A stretch of 64,000 nucleotides of DNA from SCTD01 sp963784675. Lineage in GTDB: Bacteria; Actinomycetota; Actinomycetes; Mycobacteriales; SCTD01. Both the position numbers and the translations under genes were made by a program. The stretch covers positions 248,001-312,000 of the forward strand of contig CAWASE010000013.1 in the NCBI GenBank assembly GCA_963784675.1, in the 5' to 3' direction. The first letter of the stretch is position 1. Every line of letters starts with the position of its first letter. This document shows positions 52,843 through 60,899 of the stretch, in pieces. Below the pieces are notes generated by a model, which ran no database searches, was not told the origin of the DNA, and saw only the letters and a list, made by a program, of their open reading frames with translations.

Positions 52843-53796
52843 TCACGGGGCCGAGCTCCCGAGAAAGGCTTCCTGCAGGCTGCGGCCGCGCGCCTGCAGG
52901 CGACGCAGCGCGACGCCGAGCGCCGCGGCGGCCTCCACGACGTCGTGCGCGACGGTGTCGACGGCCGCTCGGCGCTGCTGCTCGTCGCCGGCGGCGAGCC
53001 GGACCTCCAGCCGCCTCCCGTCGACGACGACCTCGTGCCCGGCCCGACGGAGCCGGCCGCCCAGCTCACCGGCGTCGGCCTCGGCCAGCACCACCTCGAA
53101 CACACCGGCGGAGGCGCCGAGCCCGCGCAGGGTGGTCTGCAGCACGGCGCGTCCCTCGGACAGCACGATGACTTCTTCGCAGACGCGCTCGACCTCCTCC
53201 AGCAGGTGCGAGCTCATCAGCACCGGCACGCCGAGGTCGTCGCTGAGCTGCCGCACCAGGTGCAGGACGCCGTCGCGCTGGCCCGGGTCCAGACCGTTCG
53301 TCGGTTCGTCGAGCAGCAGCAGCGACGGGTCGTGCACCAGCGCGCAGGCGAGCTTGACGCGCTGGCGCTGCCCGCCGGACATCGTCCCGACCTGCCGGCT
53401 GCGTTCCTCACCCAGGCCGACCTGCCACAGCACGTCGCTGGCACGGCGGCGGGCGGCCTCGCGCGGCAGCCCGTGCACCTCGCCCAGGTGGCGGACCAGG
53501 TCCAGCGCCTCGCGGTCGCCGGGCAGCGCGTCGTGCTGGGGGGCGTAGCCGAGCCGGGCCCGCACCTCCGGGCCGGCCTCGCGCGGCTCCAGGCCGAGCA
53601 CTTGGAGCCGTCCCTGGTCAGGCGCGTGAAGACCCAGGAGCATGCCGATCAGCGTCGTCTTGCCTGATCCGTTGGGACCGAGCAGCCCGGTGACGCCCCG
53701 CCCGACCGTGAGGTCGAGGCCGATGAGCACCGGACGCCCGCTCCAGCTCTTGTGCACGCCGTCGGCACGGACGACGGGGACGGTCGACGCGCTCAC
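52843..53796 (-). CDS. ABC exporter ATPase (first pair)
   Basis: A 317-residue ATPase from GTG 53796. Walker A 'GLLGPNGSGKTTLIGMLLGL', Q-loop 'LGYAPQHDALPGDREA', signature 'MSGGQRQRVKLACALVHDPS', Walker B 'LLLLDEPTNGLDPGQRDG' and His in 'VLMSSHLLEEVERV' are complete. It leads the operon ATPase-permease-ATPase-permease. A CAGACT 6 nt before the GTG may be a leaderless -10. The substrate is unknown. Confidence 0.94.
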   Translation of the reverse strand: MSASTVPVVRADGVHKSWSGRPVLIGLDLTVGRGVTGLLGPNGSGKTTLIGMLLGLHAPDQGRLQVLGLEPREAGPEVRARLGYAPQHDALPGDREALDLVRHLGEVHGLPREAARRRASDVLWQVGLGEERSRQVGTMSGGQRQRVKLACALVHDPSLLLLDEPTNGLDPGQRDGVLHLVRQLSDDLGVPVLMSSHLLEEVERVCEEVIVLSEGRAVLQTTLRGLGASAGVFEVVLAEADAGELGGRLRRAGHEVVVDGRRLEVRLAAGDEQQRRAAVDTVAHDVVEAAAALGVALRRLQARGRSLQEAFLGSSAP

Positions 53797-53843
53797 CGAC
53801 CCAGTCTGCAGCAGGCCGGTGCCCTCCTTCGGCGGCGCGCCTG

Positions 53844-55433
53844 TCAGGTGGCGCGTCGCCGACGCAGCGCGAGGCCGCCGGTCAGCAGCAGCCCGGCCAG
53901 CACCGCCAGGCCCACCGGCGCACCGGTCGCAGCCAGGGTTCCCCCGGAGGATCCGGTCGAGGAGCCCGAGCCCGCCGAGCCGCTGCCGCCGGCCGAGCCG
54001 CCGGTACGCGGGGCGGTGACGACCGGCGCGACGGCGGCGGCCGCGTACAACGACGGTCCGGACGTCTGGCGCACGATCGTCGCCTTCGCCAGGGCCGCGC
54101 TGTAGTCGTCGCCGGCCTTCAGCGCACCGTCGGCGAGCGCGATGGCGGCGTGCCCGTCGCGGTCGATGACCATGTCGTTGAAGTCGAGCAGGTTGCGTCC
54201 GGCCAGGCAGGTGGTGCCGCGGGTGCAGACCGGACCGCGCTGGATCGGGTCGGTCGGGGTCGCGTCGTAGGTGGTCCAGGTCTTGCCGGCGTCCAGGGTG
54301 TAGGAGACGTAGAGGTCCCAGACCCCGGTGTAGGGCGGGTCGTCCGGCGCGGTCGGGTCGGGCGCCTGGCTGGGGTCGCCGTGGGCCTTCGCGCCGAGGA
54401 AGGCGACGGCGGCGCGGCCCTTGTCGCCCGCGACGGTCACCGGGAAGCGGCTGGTCACCACCCCGAGGTCGGCCCCCAGCGTCGTCGGGGCGGCCCACGT
54501 CTTGCCCTGGTCGAGCGAGACGGAGACCTGGGTGCGGCCGGTGATCTTCTTGAAGCCGTCGGCGCTGCCCCACGCGTAGTAGACGGCGCCGTCCTGCCGG
54601 CCGACGTCCAGCGACGGGTGGCCGGAGTCGCCGTCGGTGCTGCCCGGTACCGGGTAGCCGGTCCAGGACAGCGCGTTGTCCTTGCTGACGAACACCATCT
54701 GCGAGCCGTCGCAGCCGTTCGGCGGCAGGTAGACGGTGCCGTCGCGCGGGTCGGTCTTGACGTGGCCGAAGATCGCGGCGCACGGGCCGCCGGCGAGCGA
54801 GCCGGTGTAGACGGGCAGCTGCGCACCGAAGTTCAGTCCGCCGTCGATGGAGACCGCGCAGTCGGCGGCGTAGAGGTCGTTGGTGCAGTAGTAGACGTAG
54901 TTCGGGTAGCCGATCGGGCCGGCAGCACGCTCTGGTCGGCGGTGCGGACTGCCGGTGACGACCGTCTGGTGGTCGAAGGAGATGCCGATGCCGCCGCCCA
55001 TGGTGGAGGTCGTGTAGGTCGCGCCCTCGTCGTCGGTGTAGGCCTGCAGCGAGCCGCCCTGCAGCTCGAGCTGGTTGATGAAGGTGCGGCCGGTCGTCGG
55101 ATCCGTCCACAGGATCGGGTCGGAGGTCTGGGCTCCCTCGATCGGGTCCGTGACGTCGGTCCAGGTGGCCTGCTCGCTCTTGGCGCCGAAACCGGTCACC
55201 CGGAACGTGGCCTGGTTGGCCATGAACAAGATGTCGTCGGTCTCGGGGAAGTAGCCCAGGCTCGGCTCGGCCGCGCGGTCGCCACCCGAGGCGCGACCAC
55301 GCACGTCGAGACCGGCCGCGGGCGCGTGGAACTGGGCGAACGTCGGGACGACCGGTGCGGCCTGCGCCGGCGCCAGCAGCAGCGGGCACGCGACGAGGGC
55401 GAGGATGGGCAGGACGAGCAGCTTGCGCTTCAC
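53844..55433 (-). CDS. Secreted sialidase-like beta-propeller protein with LAxTG anchor
   Basis: A 529-residue protein from GTG 55433 with a GGAG site. A Sec signal ends near 'PAQAAPV'. The body is a sialidase/BNR-like propeller with Asp-box-type pieces ('VSIDGGLNFGAQ', 'VSLDQGKTWAAPTTLG', 'YTLDAGKTWTTYDATP'), which bind or cut glycans in some families. No catalytic set is certain. A Gly/Ser linker leads to 'GGTLAATGAP', a membrane helix and Arg-Arg-Arg-Arg: a class E sortase signal. Near 54930-54950, about ten residues read better in another frame ('TADQSVLPA'). Confidence 0.85.
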   Translation of the reverse strand: MKRKLLVLPILALVACPLLLAPAQAAPVVPTFAQFHAPAAGLDVRGRASGGDRAAEPSLGYFPETDDILFMANQATFRVTGFGAKSEQATWTDVTDPIEGAQTSDPILWTDPTTGRTFINQLELQGGSLQAYTDDEGATYTTSTMGGGIGISFDHQTVVTGSPHRRPERAAGPIGYPNYVYYCTNDLYAADCAVSIDGGLNFGAQLPVYTGSLAGGPCAAIFGHVKTDPRDGTVYLPPNGCDGSQMVFVSKDNALSWTGYPVPGSTDGDSGHPSLDVGRQDGAVYYAWGSADGFKKITGRTQVSVSLDQGKTWAAPTTLGADLGVVTSRFPVTVAGDKGRAAVAFLGAKAHGDPSQAPDPTAPDDPPYTGVWDLYVSYTLDAGKTWTTYDATPTDPIQRGPVCTRGTTCLAGRNLLDFNDMVIDRDGHAAIALADGALKAGDDYSAALAKATIVRQTSGPSLYAAAAVAPVVTAPRTGGSAGGSGSAGSGSSTGSSGGTLAATGAPVGLAVLAGLLLTGGLALRRRRAT

Positions 55434-55557
55434 GGGGTCTCCGGGTGCAGGGGGTTGCTGCAGCACTTCGACGTCCGACGGCAGGTCCCTGCGCGAAGGT
55501 CCCGTGCAGTCGTCCGCGGGTGGCGCGGCCCGCTCGCTACCGGGTCGTGGGGACAGG

Positions 55558-56346
55558 TCAGTCGGCGGCGCCGCCACGGGCGGAGGCTGCGACGGCGTCA
55601 GCAGGTCCGACCAGCAGACCGGCCCCCGCGCTCGGCAGGTGCGGCAGGGTCGGGTCGTCCGGCTGGAGCGCGTCGATGCCGGTCGCGTCGCGTTCGGCCG
55701 CCTCGGTGACCGAGCTGTCCGACAGCGTTCGCGGGCGGCGGCGGGTGCTGCCGGGCTTGCGCGGGGCCAGGTGGAGCTCGAGCCGGACCGGCAGGTCGGG
55801 GTTCTCCAGGGCCTGCCGCGCGTGGGCGACGGGGCCGTCCTCCAGCCGGTCGCGCAGGTCGGCGACCGGGGCACGACCGTCGAGCTCGGCAACCACCAGC
55901 AGGCCCAGCGGGACGGAGTCGCCGGTCAGCCGGGCGCGGGCGCCGGACACGCCGAGATAGGAGCGCGCCTCCTCCGCGACGGCCGACTCGAGCGCCGACG
56001 GCGACAGCACGCTGGCGCCGCCGGTCTCGTCGGACTCCAGGTGCAGCGTGCCCGCGGCGTCGCTGGAGCGGAGCTGGACGTAGAGCCACCAGAACGCCAG
56101 CAGAGCGACGATGACCGCCACGTTGCCCACGACGAACCAGTACCAGTCGTGGTGGTCGGCGTAGGCCACCGTGCTCTCGGACAGCACCGGCCGCGACGTC
56201 TGCGCCGTGCCGAGCAGGCCCAGACCCAGCACGAGCACGCCGGCGCCGGCGGCCGTGAGGAGCAGCGCCAGCACGGTCAGCGCGAAGCGGTTCACCCGTC
56301 GCGTGCGGACCGATCTCACCGCCGGCGCCAGCGTCGTCCTGGCCAT
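55558..56346 (-). CDS. amaP: AmaP-like alkaline-shock membrane anchor protein
   Basis: A 262-residue protein from ATG 56346. Two membrane helices ('FALTVLALLLTAAGAGVLVL' and 'WYWFVVGNVAVIVALLAFWW') are followed by a cytosolic domain that itself has an Asp23-like pattern ('SAVAEEARSYLGVSGARARL', 'VPLGLLVVAELDGRAPVADL'). AmaP tethers Asp23 to the membrane in Staphylococcus. It overlaps the DUF6286 stop by one base (TGATG) and ends the asp23 operon. Confidence 0.78.
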   Translation of the reverse strand: MARTTLAPAVRSVRTRRVNRFALTVLALLLTAAGAGVLVLGLGLLGTAQTSRPVLSESTVAYADHHDWYWFVVGNVAVIVALLAFWWLYVQLRSSDAAGTLHLESDETGGASVLSPSALESAVAEEARSYLGVSGARARLTGDSVPLGLLVVAELDGRAPVADLRDRLEDGPVAHARQALENPDLPVRLELHLAPRKPGSTRRRPRTLSDSSVTEAAERDATGIDALQPDDPTLPHLPSAGAGLLVGPADAVAASARGGAAD

Positions 56347-56870
56347 CACGCCCCCCGTCGGCTCAGGCTGACCTTGAGCCGCGGCGCGCGCTGCAGGTCG
56401 AGCTCGGCGTACCACTGCCCCACCTGCTCCTGGAGCCGCTCCTGCAGCCCGACGGGTGCGCGCAGGTTGCTGCGCGCCGTGACACGGGCCCGCCGCCGGG
56501 TCACCTTCGCGTCGACCCGGGTGATGCCGTCGAGCCCGAGCGCGGTGGCGCGCAACCCGCGCCGGAGGCCGCTGCGGTCCAGGCCCGTCGTGACGCCGGG
56601 GGTGCGGGCGGCCAGCCGGAACGCCGCCGGCCGCAGTCGTTTGAGCTCGAGCAGCAGGAGCACCAGCCCGACGGTGAGCAGGCCCGCGCCCGCGCCGAGC
56701 ACGACGGGGTCGTCCCAGCTCGTGGTCCGGAACCGCCGCGCGACCGGGGCCCAGCCGGTCAGCGGCGCGCGGCTGAGGGCGGCCAGCACGACCTCGGCGA
56801 GCACGAGCAGCGCGCCGCCGAGCAGCAGCAGCGCGAGCAGCGGCGACAGGAGCCGGTTGAGCCTGACCAC
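56346..56870 (-). CDS. DUF6286-type membrane protein
   Basis: A 174-residue protein from GTG 56870. Two membrane helices ('LLSPLLALLLLGGALLVLAE', 'DPVVLGAGAGLLTVGLVLLL') precede a small cytosolic domain ('ALGLDGITRVDAKVTRRRAR', 'QEQVGQWYAELDLQRAPRLK'). It resembles AmaP in layout. Proteins of this type are encoded with Asp23 in actinobacteria. The role is probably scaffold-like (inference). Confidence 0.8.
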   Translation of the reverse strand: MVRLNRLLSPLLALLLLGGALLVLAEVVLAALSRAPLTGWAPVARRFRTTSWDDPVVLGAGAGLLTVGLVLLLLELKRLRPAAFRLAARTPGVTTGLDRSGLRRGLRATALGLDGITRVDAKVTRRRARVTARSNLRAPVGLQERLQEQVGQWYAELDLQRAPRLKVSLSRRGA

Positions 56871-56871
56871 G

Positions 56872-57261
56872 TCAGTGCACCTCCCGCCGGGTACGCGCCT
56901 CGTCGACGGTCTCGACGAGCAGGCGCGGTACGGCGACGTCGACCTCGGCGACCTCGCGGCCGGTGATCCGGTACACCTCGGACGTGATGTGCTCGCGCAC
57001 CTGCCGGGCGACGGTGCGCACCGGGTACGGCCACTGCACCGCGAGCCGCACCCGCACGACGACGAGGTCGCCGTCGATGTCGGTCTGGACCGAGGCGTGC
57101 CGGTCGCTGCTGAGCGGCACGCCCAGGACCCGGCGCCTGAGGCCGCCGGTGCCGTCGACCTCCTCGGCGGCCTGCTGAGCCACCTTGACGACCACCCGGT
57201 CGGCCACGGTCGTCTGCCCGCGCCAGGCAAGCTCGCGTACCTCGTCCGGTGCCGGTCTCAC
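56872..57261 (-). CDS. Asp23/Gls24-family envelope-stress protein, copy 2
   Basis: A 129-residue protein from GTG 57261. 'QTTVADRVVVKVAQQAAEEV', 'VVRVRLAVQWPYPVRTVARQ', 'VREHITSEVYRITGREVAEV' and 'VDVAVPRLL' follow the Asp23 fold. Asp23 proteins coat the membrane under alkaline or cell-wall stress. It overlaps the 64-residue membrane protein gene (GTGA). Confidence 0.87.
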   Translation of the reverse strand: MRPAPDEVRELAWRGQTTVADRVVVKVAQQAAEEVDGTGGLRRRVLGVPLSSDRHASVQTDIDGDLVVVRVRLAVQWPYPVRTVARQVREHITSEVYRITGREVAEVDVAVPRLLVETVDEARTRREVH

Positions 57262-57452
57262 AGCAACGGGTCCCGCCGCCCGGCCTTGTCCTTGGACAGC
57301 GCCCCGAGGTCGACGCGACCGTCCAGCACGGCGCCGGCACCCAGCCCGATCGCCCCCAGGACGGCGACGATCGCGAACGCCGCGAAGCCACCGAACGCCG
57401 CCGCGAAGCCGAGGGCGAGGCCGACGAGCAGGCCGAGGGTCATGATGTTCAC
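57258..57452 (-). CDS. Small two-helix membrane protein of the asp23 operon
   Basis: A 64-residue protein from GTG 57452 with GGAG 5 nt upstream (ATG 57443 also in frame). Two Gly/Ala-rich membrane helices ('LGLLVGLALGFAAAFGGFAA', 'VAVLGAIGLGAGAVLDG') are followed by a basic tail. It resembles the DUF2273-like small proteins found beside asp23 genes. Confidence 0.78.
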   Translation of the reverse strand: MNIMTLGLLVGLALGFAAAFGGFAAFAIVAVLGAIGLGAGAVLDGRVDLGALSKDKAGRRDPLL

Positions 57453-57479
57453 AGCAGCTCCGAGGCAGGGGGTCAGGGA

Positions 57480-57722
57480 TCAGTTCACGCGGGTCTTGCG
57501 GGCGCGGCGAACGCGCCGGGCGACGTGGTGCGGGATGGAGAGCGGGAAGCGCCGACGCTTGACGACCGTGACCCGCACCCGGGGCAGGTCGTCGTCGGCG
57601 AGCGGGTCCAGGCCGGCGGCGAGCCTTTCCAGGCCGCGGCGGAACACCTCCGGGTCACCGCCCCGATCGGGGTGGTGGGTCCGGATGAAGTCGCGACGCG
57701 TGCTGCGGTCCAGGCGGGTCAC
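57480..57722 (-). CDS. Small protein with half J-domain (HPD motif)
   Basis: An 80-residue basic protein from GTG 57722 (GTGA overlap). The N-terminal half, 'TRRDFIRTHHPDRGGDPEVF' with 'RRGLERLAAGL', matches the end of helix II, the HPD loop and helix III of a DnaJ J-domain. Helix I and most of helix II are missing. The rest is Arg/Lys-rich. If real, it could stimulate a DnaK; it could equally be chance likeness kept by family history. Confidence 0.7.
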   Translation of the reverse strand: MTRLDRSTRRDFIRTHHPDRGGDPEVFRRGLERLAAGLDPLADDDLPRVRVTVVKRRRFPLSIPHHVARRVRRARKTRVN

Positions 57723-58060
57723 GGCGGAGGGGCAGCGGTCGAGACGCCGTGGTCGGCGTCGTCGTCGGCAGGGTCGTCCAGGACGCCGGCCGGCAGCACG
57801 AGGTCCGCGACGACGACGTCCACCACCTGACCGTCGACGAGCGGAGCGACGACGTCGCGCACCTGCTCGGCGGTGACCCGCACGTCCTGCGAGGTGTCGA
57901 CCGCCACGTGCACGACGACGCGATCGTCCAGCAGCCGCACCCCGTGCACGCGACGGCCGGGCAGGTAGGTGGCGACCTCGCCGGCGACACCGCCGTCCAG
58001 CCGGACGACCGCGGGCACGGCGAGCACAGCGGCAACGACGGCGTCGGGGTCAGCGCTCAC
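57719..58060 (-). CDS. Asp23-related hypothetical protein
   Basis: A 113-residue acidic protein from GTG 58060. The middle 'VVVHVAVDTSQDVRVTAEQV', 'VRDVVAPLVDGQVVDVVVAD' has the beta-beta-alpha pattern of Asp23-like domains but lacks the usual N-terminal conserved part. The C-terminal tail is Asp/Pro-rich. It lies between two Asp23 genes and is coupled to the J-like gene. Confidence 0.72.
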   Translation of the reverse strand: MSADPDAVVAAVLAVPAVVRLDGGVAGEVATYLPGRRVHGVRLLDDRVVVHVAVDTSQDVRVTAEQVRDVVAPLVDGQVVDVVVADLVLPAGVLDDPADDDADHGVSTAAPPP

Positions 58061-58107
58061 GGTCCAGGCTCTTCAGCAGGAGGAGGCGGGCAGGGGGTGG
58101 ACGGGAG

Positions 58108-58623
58108 TCACTGCACCCGGGCGGGCTTGTCCGGCTCGATCGCCTGCTCGAGCTCTTTCTGCTCGGCGCCGGGGAGCTCGACGTCGTCGACCGCGATGTT
58201 GACCTCGGTGACCTCCAGGCCCGTCATGCGCTCGACGGTGGTGATGACGTTGCGCCGCACGGCCTGTGCGAGGTCGGGGATGGCGACGCCGTAGTGGACG
58301 ACGAGGTTGAGGTCGACGGCGGCCTGGGTCTCGCCGACCTCGACGACGACTCCGGCGGTCACCGAGCTGCCGCCACCCGGCACACGCTCGCGCAGCGCGC
58401 CGAGGGCCCGGGAGGTGCTGCTGCCGAACCGTGCGACGCCGTCGACCTCGCGGGCGGCCATGGCGGCGACCTTCTGCACGACACCGTCGGCGACCGTGGT
58501 GCTGCCCTTCTCCGTCTTCAGCACGCTGTTGGCGGCGCCGGTGCCGCCTCGCGGCTCGACCTCGGTGCCTGGCGCGGTGGTGACGGTCGGCGGGGTCTTG
58601 CTGGTGGTCAGGGTCTCAGGCAC
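58108..58623 (-). CDS. Asp23/Gls24-family envelope-stress protein, copy 1
   Basis: A 171-residue protein from GTG 58623 with a GGAGAG site; first gene of the operon. After a disordered Thr/Pro-rich start comes the full domain: 'TTVADGVVQKVAAMAAREVD', 'VTAGVVVEVGETQAAVDLNL', 'VHYGVAIPDLAQAVRRNVIT' and 'VERMTGLEVTEVNIAVDDVE'. It is the canonical Asp23 of this cluster. Confidence 0.92.
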   Translation of the reverse strand: MPETLTTSKTPPTVTTAPGTEVEPRGGTGAANSVLKTEKGSTTVADGVVQKVAAMAAREVDGVARFGSSTSRALGALRERVPGGGSSVTAGVVVEVGETQAAVDLNLVVHYGVAIPDLAQAVRRNVITTVERMTGLEVTEVNIAVDDVELPGAEQKELEQAIEPDKPARVQ

Positions 58624-58764
58624 GGGCTCTCCAGGTCAGGTAGGCCGTTCGGCGTAACTGACTCCTGCCCTCCCCGTCGGTCCTGACGCATGATCTTGGT
58701 CCCGGATGTGGTCCCGGCCCGCTCGCGGGCCCTTCGGGGGGCCGCGCCGTGCGAGCATCCGAGC

Positions 58765-59505
58765 GTGCCCTGCCACCCGCCTCCGCGACGACGTCGGTCG
58801 GCTCTCGCGTCCCTCGCGCTCGTCGTCGCGCTGGTCGGTTGCAGCCCGGGGTCGGCGCCCGACAGCCTGCAACCAGGCGCCGCGTCGCCGCGTCCGCAGC
58901 CGGTCGTCGAGGCCCTCGGCCCGTTCCGGCACACCGGCCGCAACGCCTTCCGGGCCAGCGTCGCGCCGGTGACGGCGGCGCGCCTGGGCAGCTCCTACCG
59001 CGCCGGCTGCCCGGTGGGTCCGGCGGACCTGCGGCTGCTGAGCGTCACGACCTGGGGCTTCGACGGACGCACGCACCAGGGCGAGGTCGTCGTCGCGGCG
59101 CAGGTGGCGGCCGACGTCGTGCAGGTGTTCCGTGCGCTGCACGCTGCGCGCTTCCCCGTCGCGAAGGTCGACACCGTCGAGCGCTACGGCAGCGACGACG
59201 ACCGGGTGATGGCGGCGAACGTCACGTCGGCGTTCAGCTGCCGGGCCGTCACCGGTGGGACCGGCTTCTCCGAGCACGCCTACGGCACCGCGCTGGACGT
59301 CAACCCGGTGCAGAACCCCTACGTGCGCGGCAGCACCGTCGAGCCGCCCGCGGGCAGGGCCTACCTCGACCGCGGCGACGTCCGCCCCGGCATGGTGGTC
59401 GTCGGCGACGCCGTCACCAGGGCCTTCACCGGCGTCGGCTGGGCGTGGGGCGGCAGCTACCAGAGCCTGAAGGACTACCAGCACTTCTCGCGCTCGGGCC
59501 GCTGA
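58765..59505 (+). CDS. M15-family peptidase lipoprotein (D-Ala-D-Ala carboxypeptidase-like)
   Basis: A 246-residue protein from GTG 58765. A basic start and hydrophobic stretch end in lipobox 'LVGC', so it is a lipoprotein. The C-terminal VanY-like domain has the zinc ligands in 'GFSEHAYGTALDVNPVQNPY' (His, Asp) and the last His in 'DYQHFSR'. Such enzymes trim peptidoglycan stems. The gene is divergent from the asp23 operon, 141 nt away, fitting an envelope-maintenance setting. Confidence 0.9.
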   Translation: MPCHPPPRRRRSALASLALVVALVGCSPGSAPDSLQPGAASPRPQPVVEALGPFRHTGRNAFRASVAPVTAARLGSSYRAGCPVGPADLRLLSVTTWGFDGRTHQGEVVVAAQVAADVVQVFRALHAARFPVAKVDTVERYGSDDDRVMAANVTSAFSCRAVTGGTGFSEHAYGTALDVNPVQNPYVRGSTVEPPAGRAYLDRGDVRPGMVVVGDAVTRAFTGVGWAWGGSYQSLKDYQHFSRSGR

Positions 59506-59594
59506 GCGCCTGCCGGCCGGACGGGCGCACGCGCGGGTGGGGCAGGCTGCAGGCACCTGCTCCCGCGTCGGGGGCCGACACAGGGAGAACACCC

Positions 59595-60500
59595 GTGAGC
59601 AGCTCGGACGGTCGCGTCGTCGTCATCACCGGGGCGGGCGGCGGCATCGGCCGCGCCGAGGCCCTGCTGTTCGCGCAGGAGGGCGCTCGGGTCGTCGTGA
59701 ACGACGTCAGCGCCGACGGCGCGCACGCCGTCGTCGAGGAGATCACTGCGGCAGGCGGCGAAGCGGTCGCCAACACCGACGACATCAGCGACTGGGACGG
59801 CGCCGGCCGCTTCGTCCAGCAGGCGCTGGACACCTTCGGGGCGCTGGACACGGTCGTCAACAACGCCGGCATCCTGCGCGACAAGATGTTCGTCAACATG
59901 AGCGTCGAGGACTGGGACGCGGTGATGAAGGTGCACCTACGCGGCACCTTCTGCCCGACCAAGCACGCCGTCGCCTACTGGCGGGCGCAGTCCAAGGCCG
60001 GTGAGCAGCGGGTCGCGCGGGTGGTCAACACCAGCTCGCCGTCGGGCATCTACGGCAACGTCGGGCAGGCGAACTACGGCGCGGCGAAGGCCGGGATCGC
60101 GGCGTTCACGCAGATCCTGGGCGAAGAGCTGTGGCGCTACGGCGTGCTGGCCAACGCCATCGCACCGAGCGCGCTCACCGGGATGACCGAGGGCCTGTCC
60201 GGCTACAAGGAGCGGCTGGACGCGCTGGAGGCCGAGACCGGCTGGAAGAACCCCGGCGGGCCGGAGAACATCGTCGCGCTGGTCGTCTACCTCGGCTCGC
60301 CGCTGGCGACCGTGAACGGCGCGGTGTTCAACCTGCGCGCCGGGCACGTGTCGGTCGCCGAGGGCTGGGGCGTCGGGCCGGCGCTGGAGAAGCAGGGGCT
60401 GTTCACCGTCGACGACATGGCCGACGCGATCCCCGGCCTGATGGAGCGGTCGGCGCCGCAGACCGACGCCTACGGCAGGGCCAAGAGCTACGGCGGCTGA
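59595..60500 (+). CDS. SDR, multifunctional 3-hydroxyacyl-CoA dehydrogenase-like
   Basis: A 301-residue SDR from GTG 59595 with an AGGGAG site. 'VVVITGAGGGIGRAEALLFA', 'VNNAGILRDKMFVNMSVEDW', the catalytic Ser in 'NTSSPSGIYGNVGQANYGAA' with Tyr-x3-Lys, and a long C-terminus ('NLRAGHVSVAEGWGVGPALE') give the type related to the dehydrogenase part of peroxisomal multifunctional enzyme 2. Likely acts on acyl-CoA or steroid-like substrates; none is shown by neighbours. Confidence 0.9.
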   Translation: MSSSDGRVVVITGAGGGIGRAEALLFAQEGARVVVNDVSADGAHAVVEEITAAGGEAVANTDDISDWDGAGRFVQQALDTFGALDTVVNNAGILRDKMFVNMSVEDWDAVMKVHLRGTFCPTKHAVAYWRAQSKAGEQRVARVVNTSSPSGIYGNVGQANYGAAKAGIAAFTQILGEELWRYGVLANAIAPSALTGMTEGLSGYKERLDALEAETGWKNPGGPENIVALVVYLGSPLATVNGAVFNLRAGHVSVAEGWGVGPALEKQGLFTVDDMADAIPGLMERSAPQTDAYGRAKSYGG

Positions 60501-60520
60501 CGACGCTGCCGGCCGCGCGA

Positions 60521-60551
60521 AGGCCCCCGGTGCCAGCGGCACCGGGGGCCT
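60521..60551. terminator. Bidirectional hairpin terminator
   Basis: A perfect 14-bp stem (AGGCCCCCGGTGCC / GGCACCGGGGGCCT) with an AGC loop lies between the convergent SDR and HU genes. Confidence 0.92.
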
Positions 60552-60572
60552 CGACGCGTCAGGGGTGAGCGG

Positions 60573-60848
60573 TCAGCCCTTCGCGGCGCTCTTGAGCGCC
60601 GAGCCCGCGGTGACCTTCACGGCCTTGCTGGCGGCGATGGACAGGGCCTCGCCGGTCGCGGGGTTGCGGCCCTCACGGGCAGCGCGGTCGACCTGCTCGA
60701 AGGTGAGGAAGCCCTGGATCGAGATCTTGTCGCCCTTGGCGACGCCTTCGGAGACGACGGACTGGAAGGACTTCAGCACGGCGTCGACGTCCTTGCTGTC
60801 GACTCCGGAGGACTCGGCGACGGCCTGGACGAGCTCGGTGCGGTTCAC
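60573..60848 (-). CDS. HU-family nucleoid protein
   Basis: A 91-residue HU from GTG 60848 with an AGGAGT site. It has 'MNRTELVQAVAESSGVDSKD', 'ISIQGFLTFEQVDRAAREGR' and the DNA-binding arm 'GRNPATGEALSIAASKAVKV'. It lacks the long Lys/Pro/Ala tail of mycobacterial HupB, so it is the short form. It bends DNA without strong sequence preference. Confidence 0.96.
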   Translation of the reverse strand: MNRTELVQAVAESSGVDSKDVDAVLKSFQSVVSEGVAKGDKISIQGFLTFEQVDRAAREGRNPATGEALSIAASKAVKVTAGSALKSAAKG

Positions 60849-60899
60849 GGGTGACTCCTGACGACGGAGCGCCCCCTGGTCGGGACGCAGGGCGCCACC

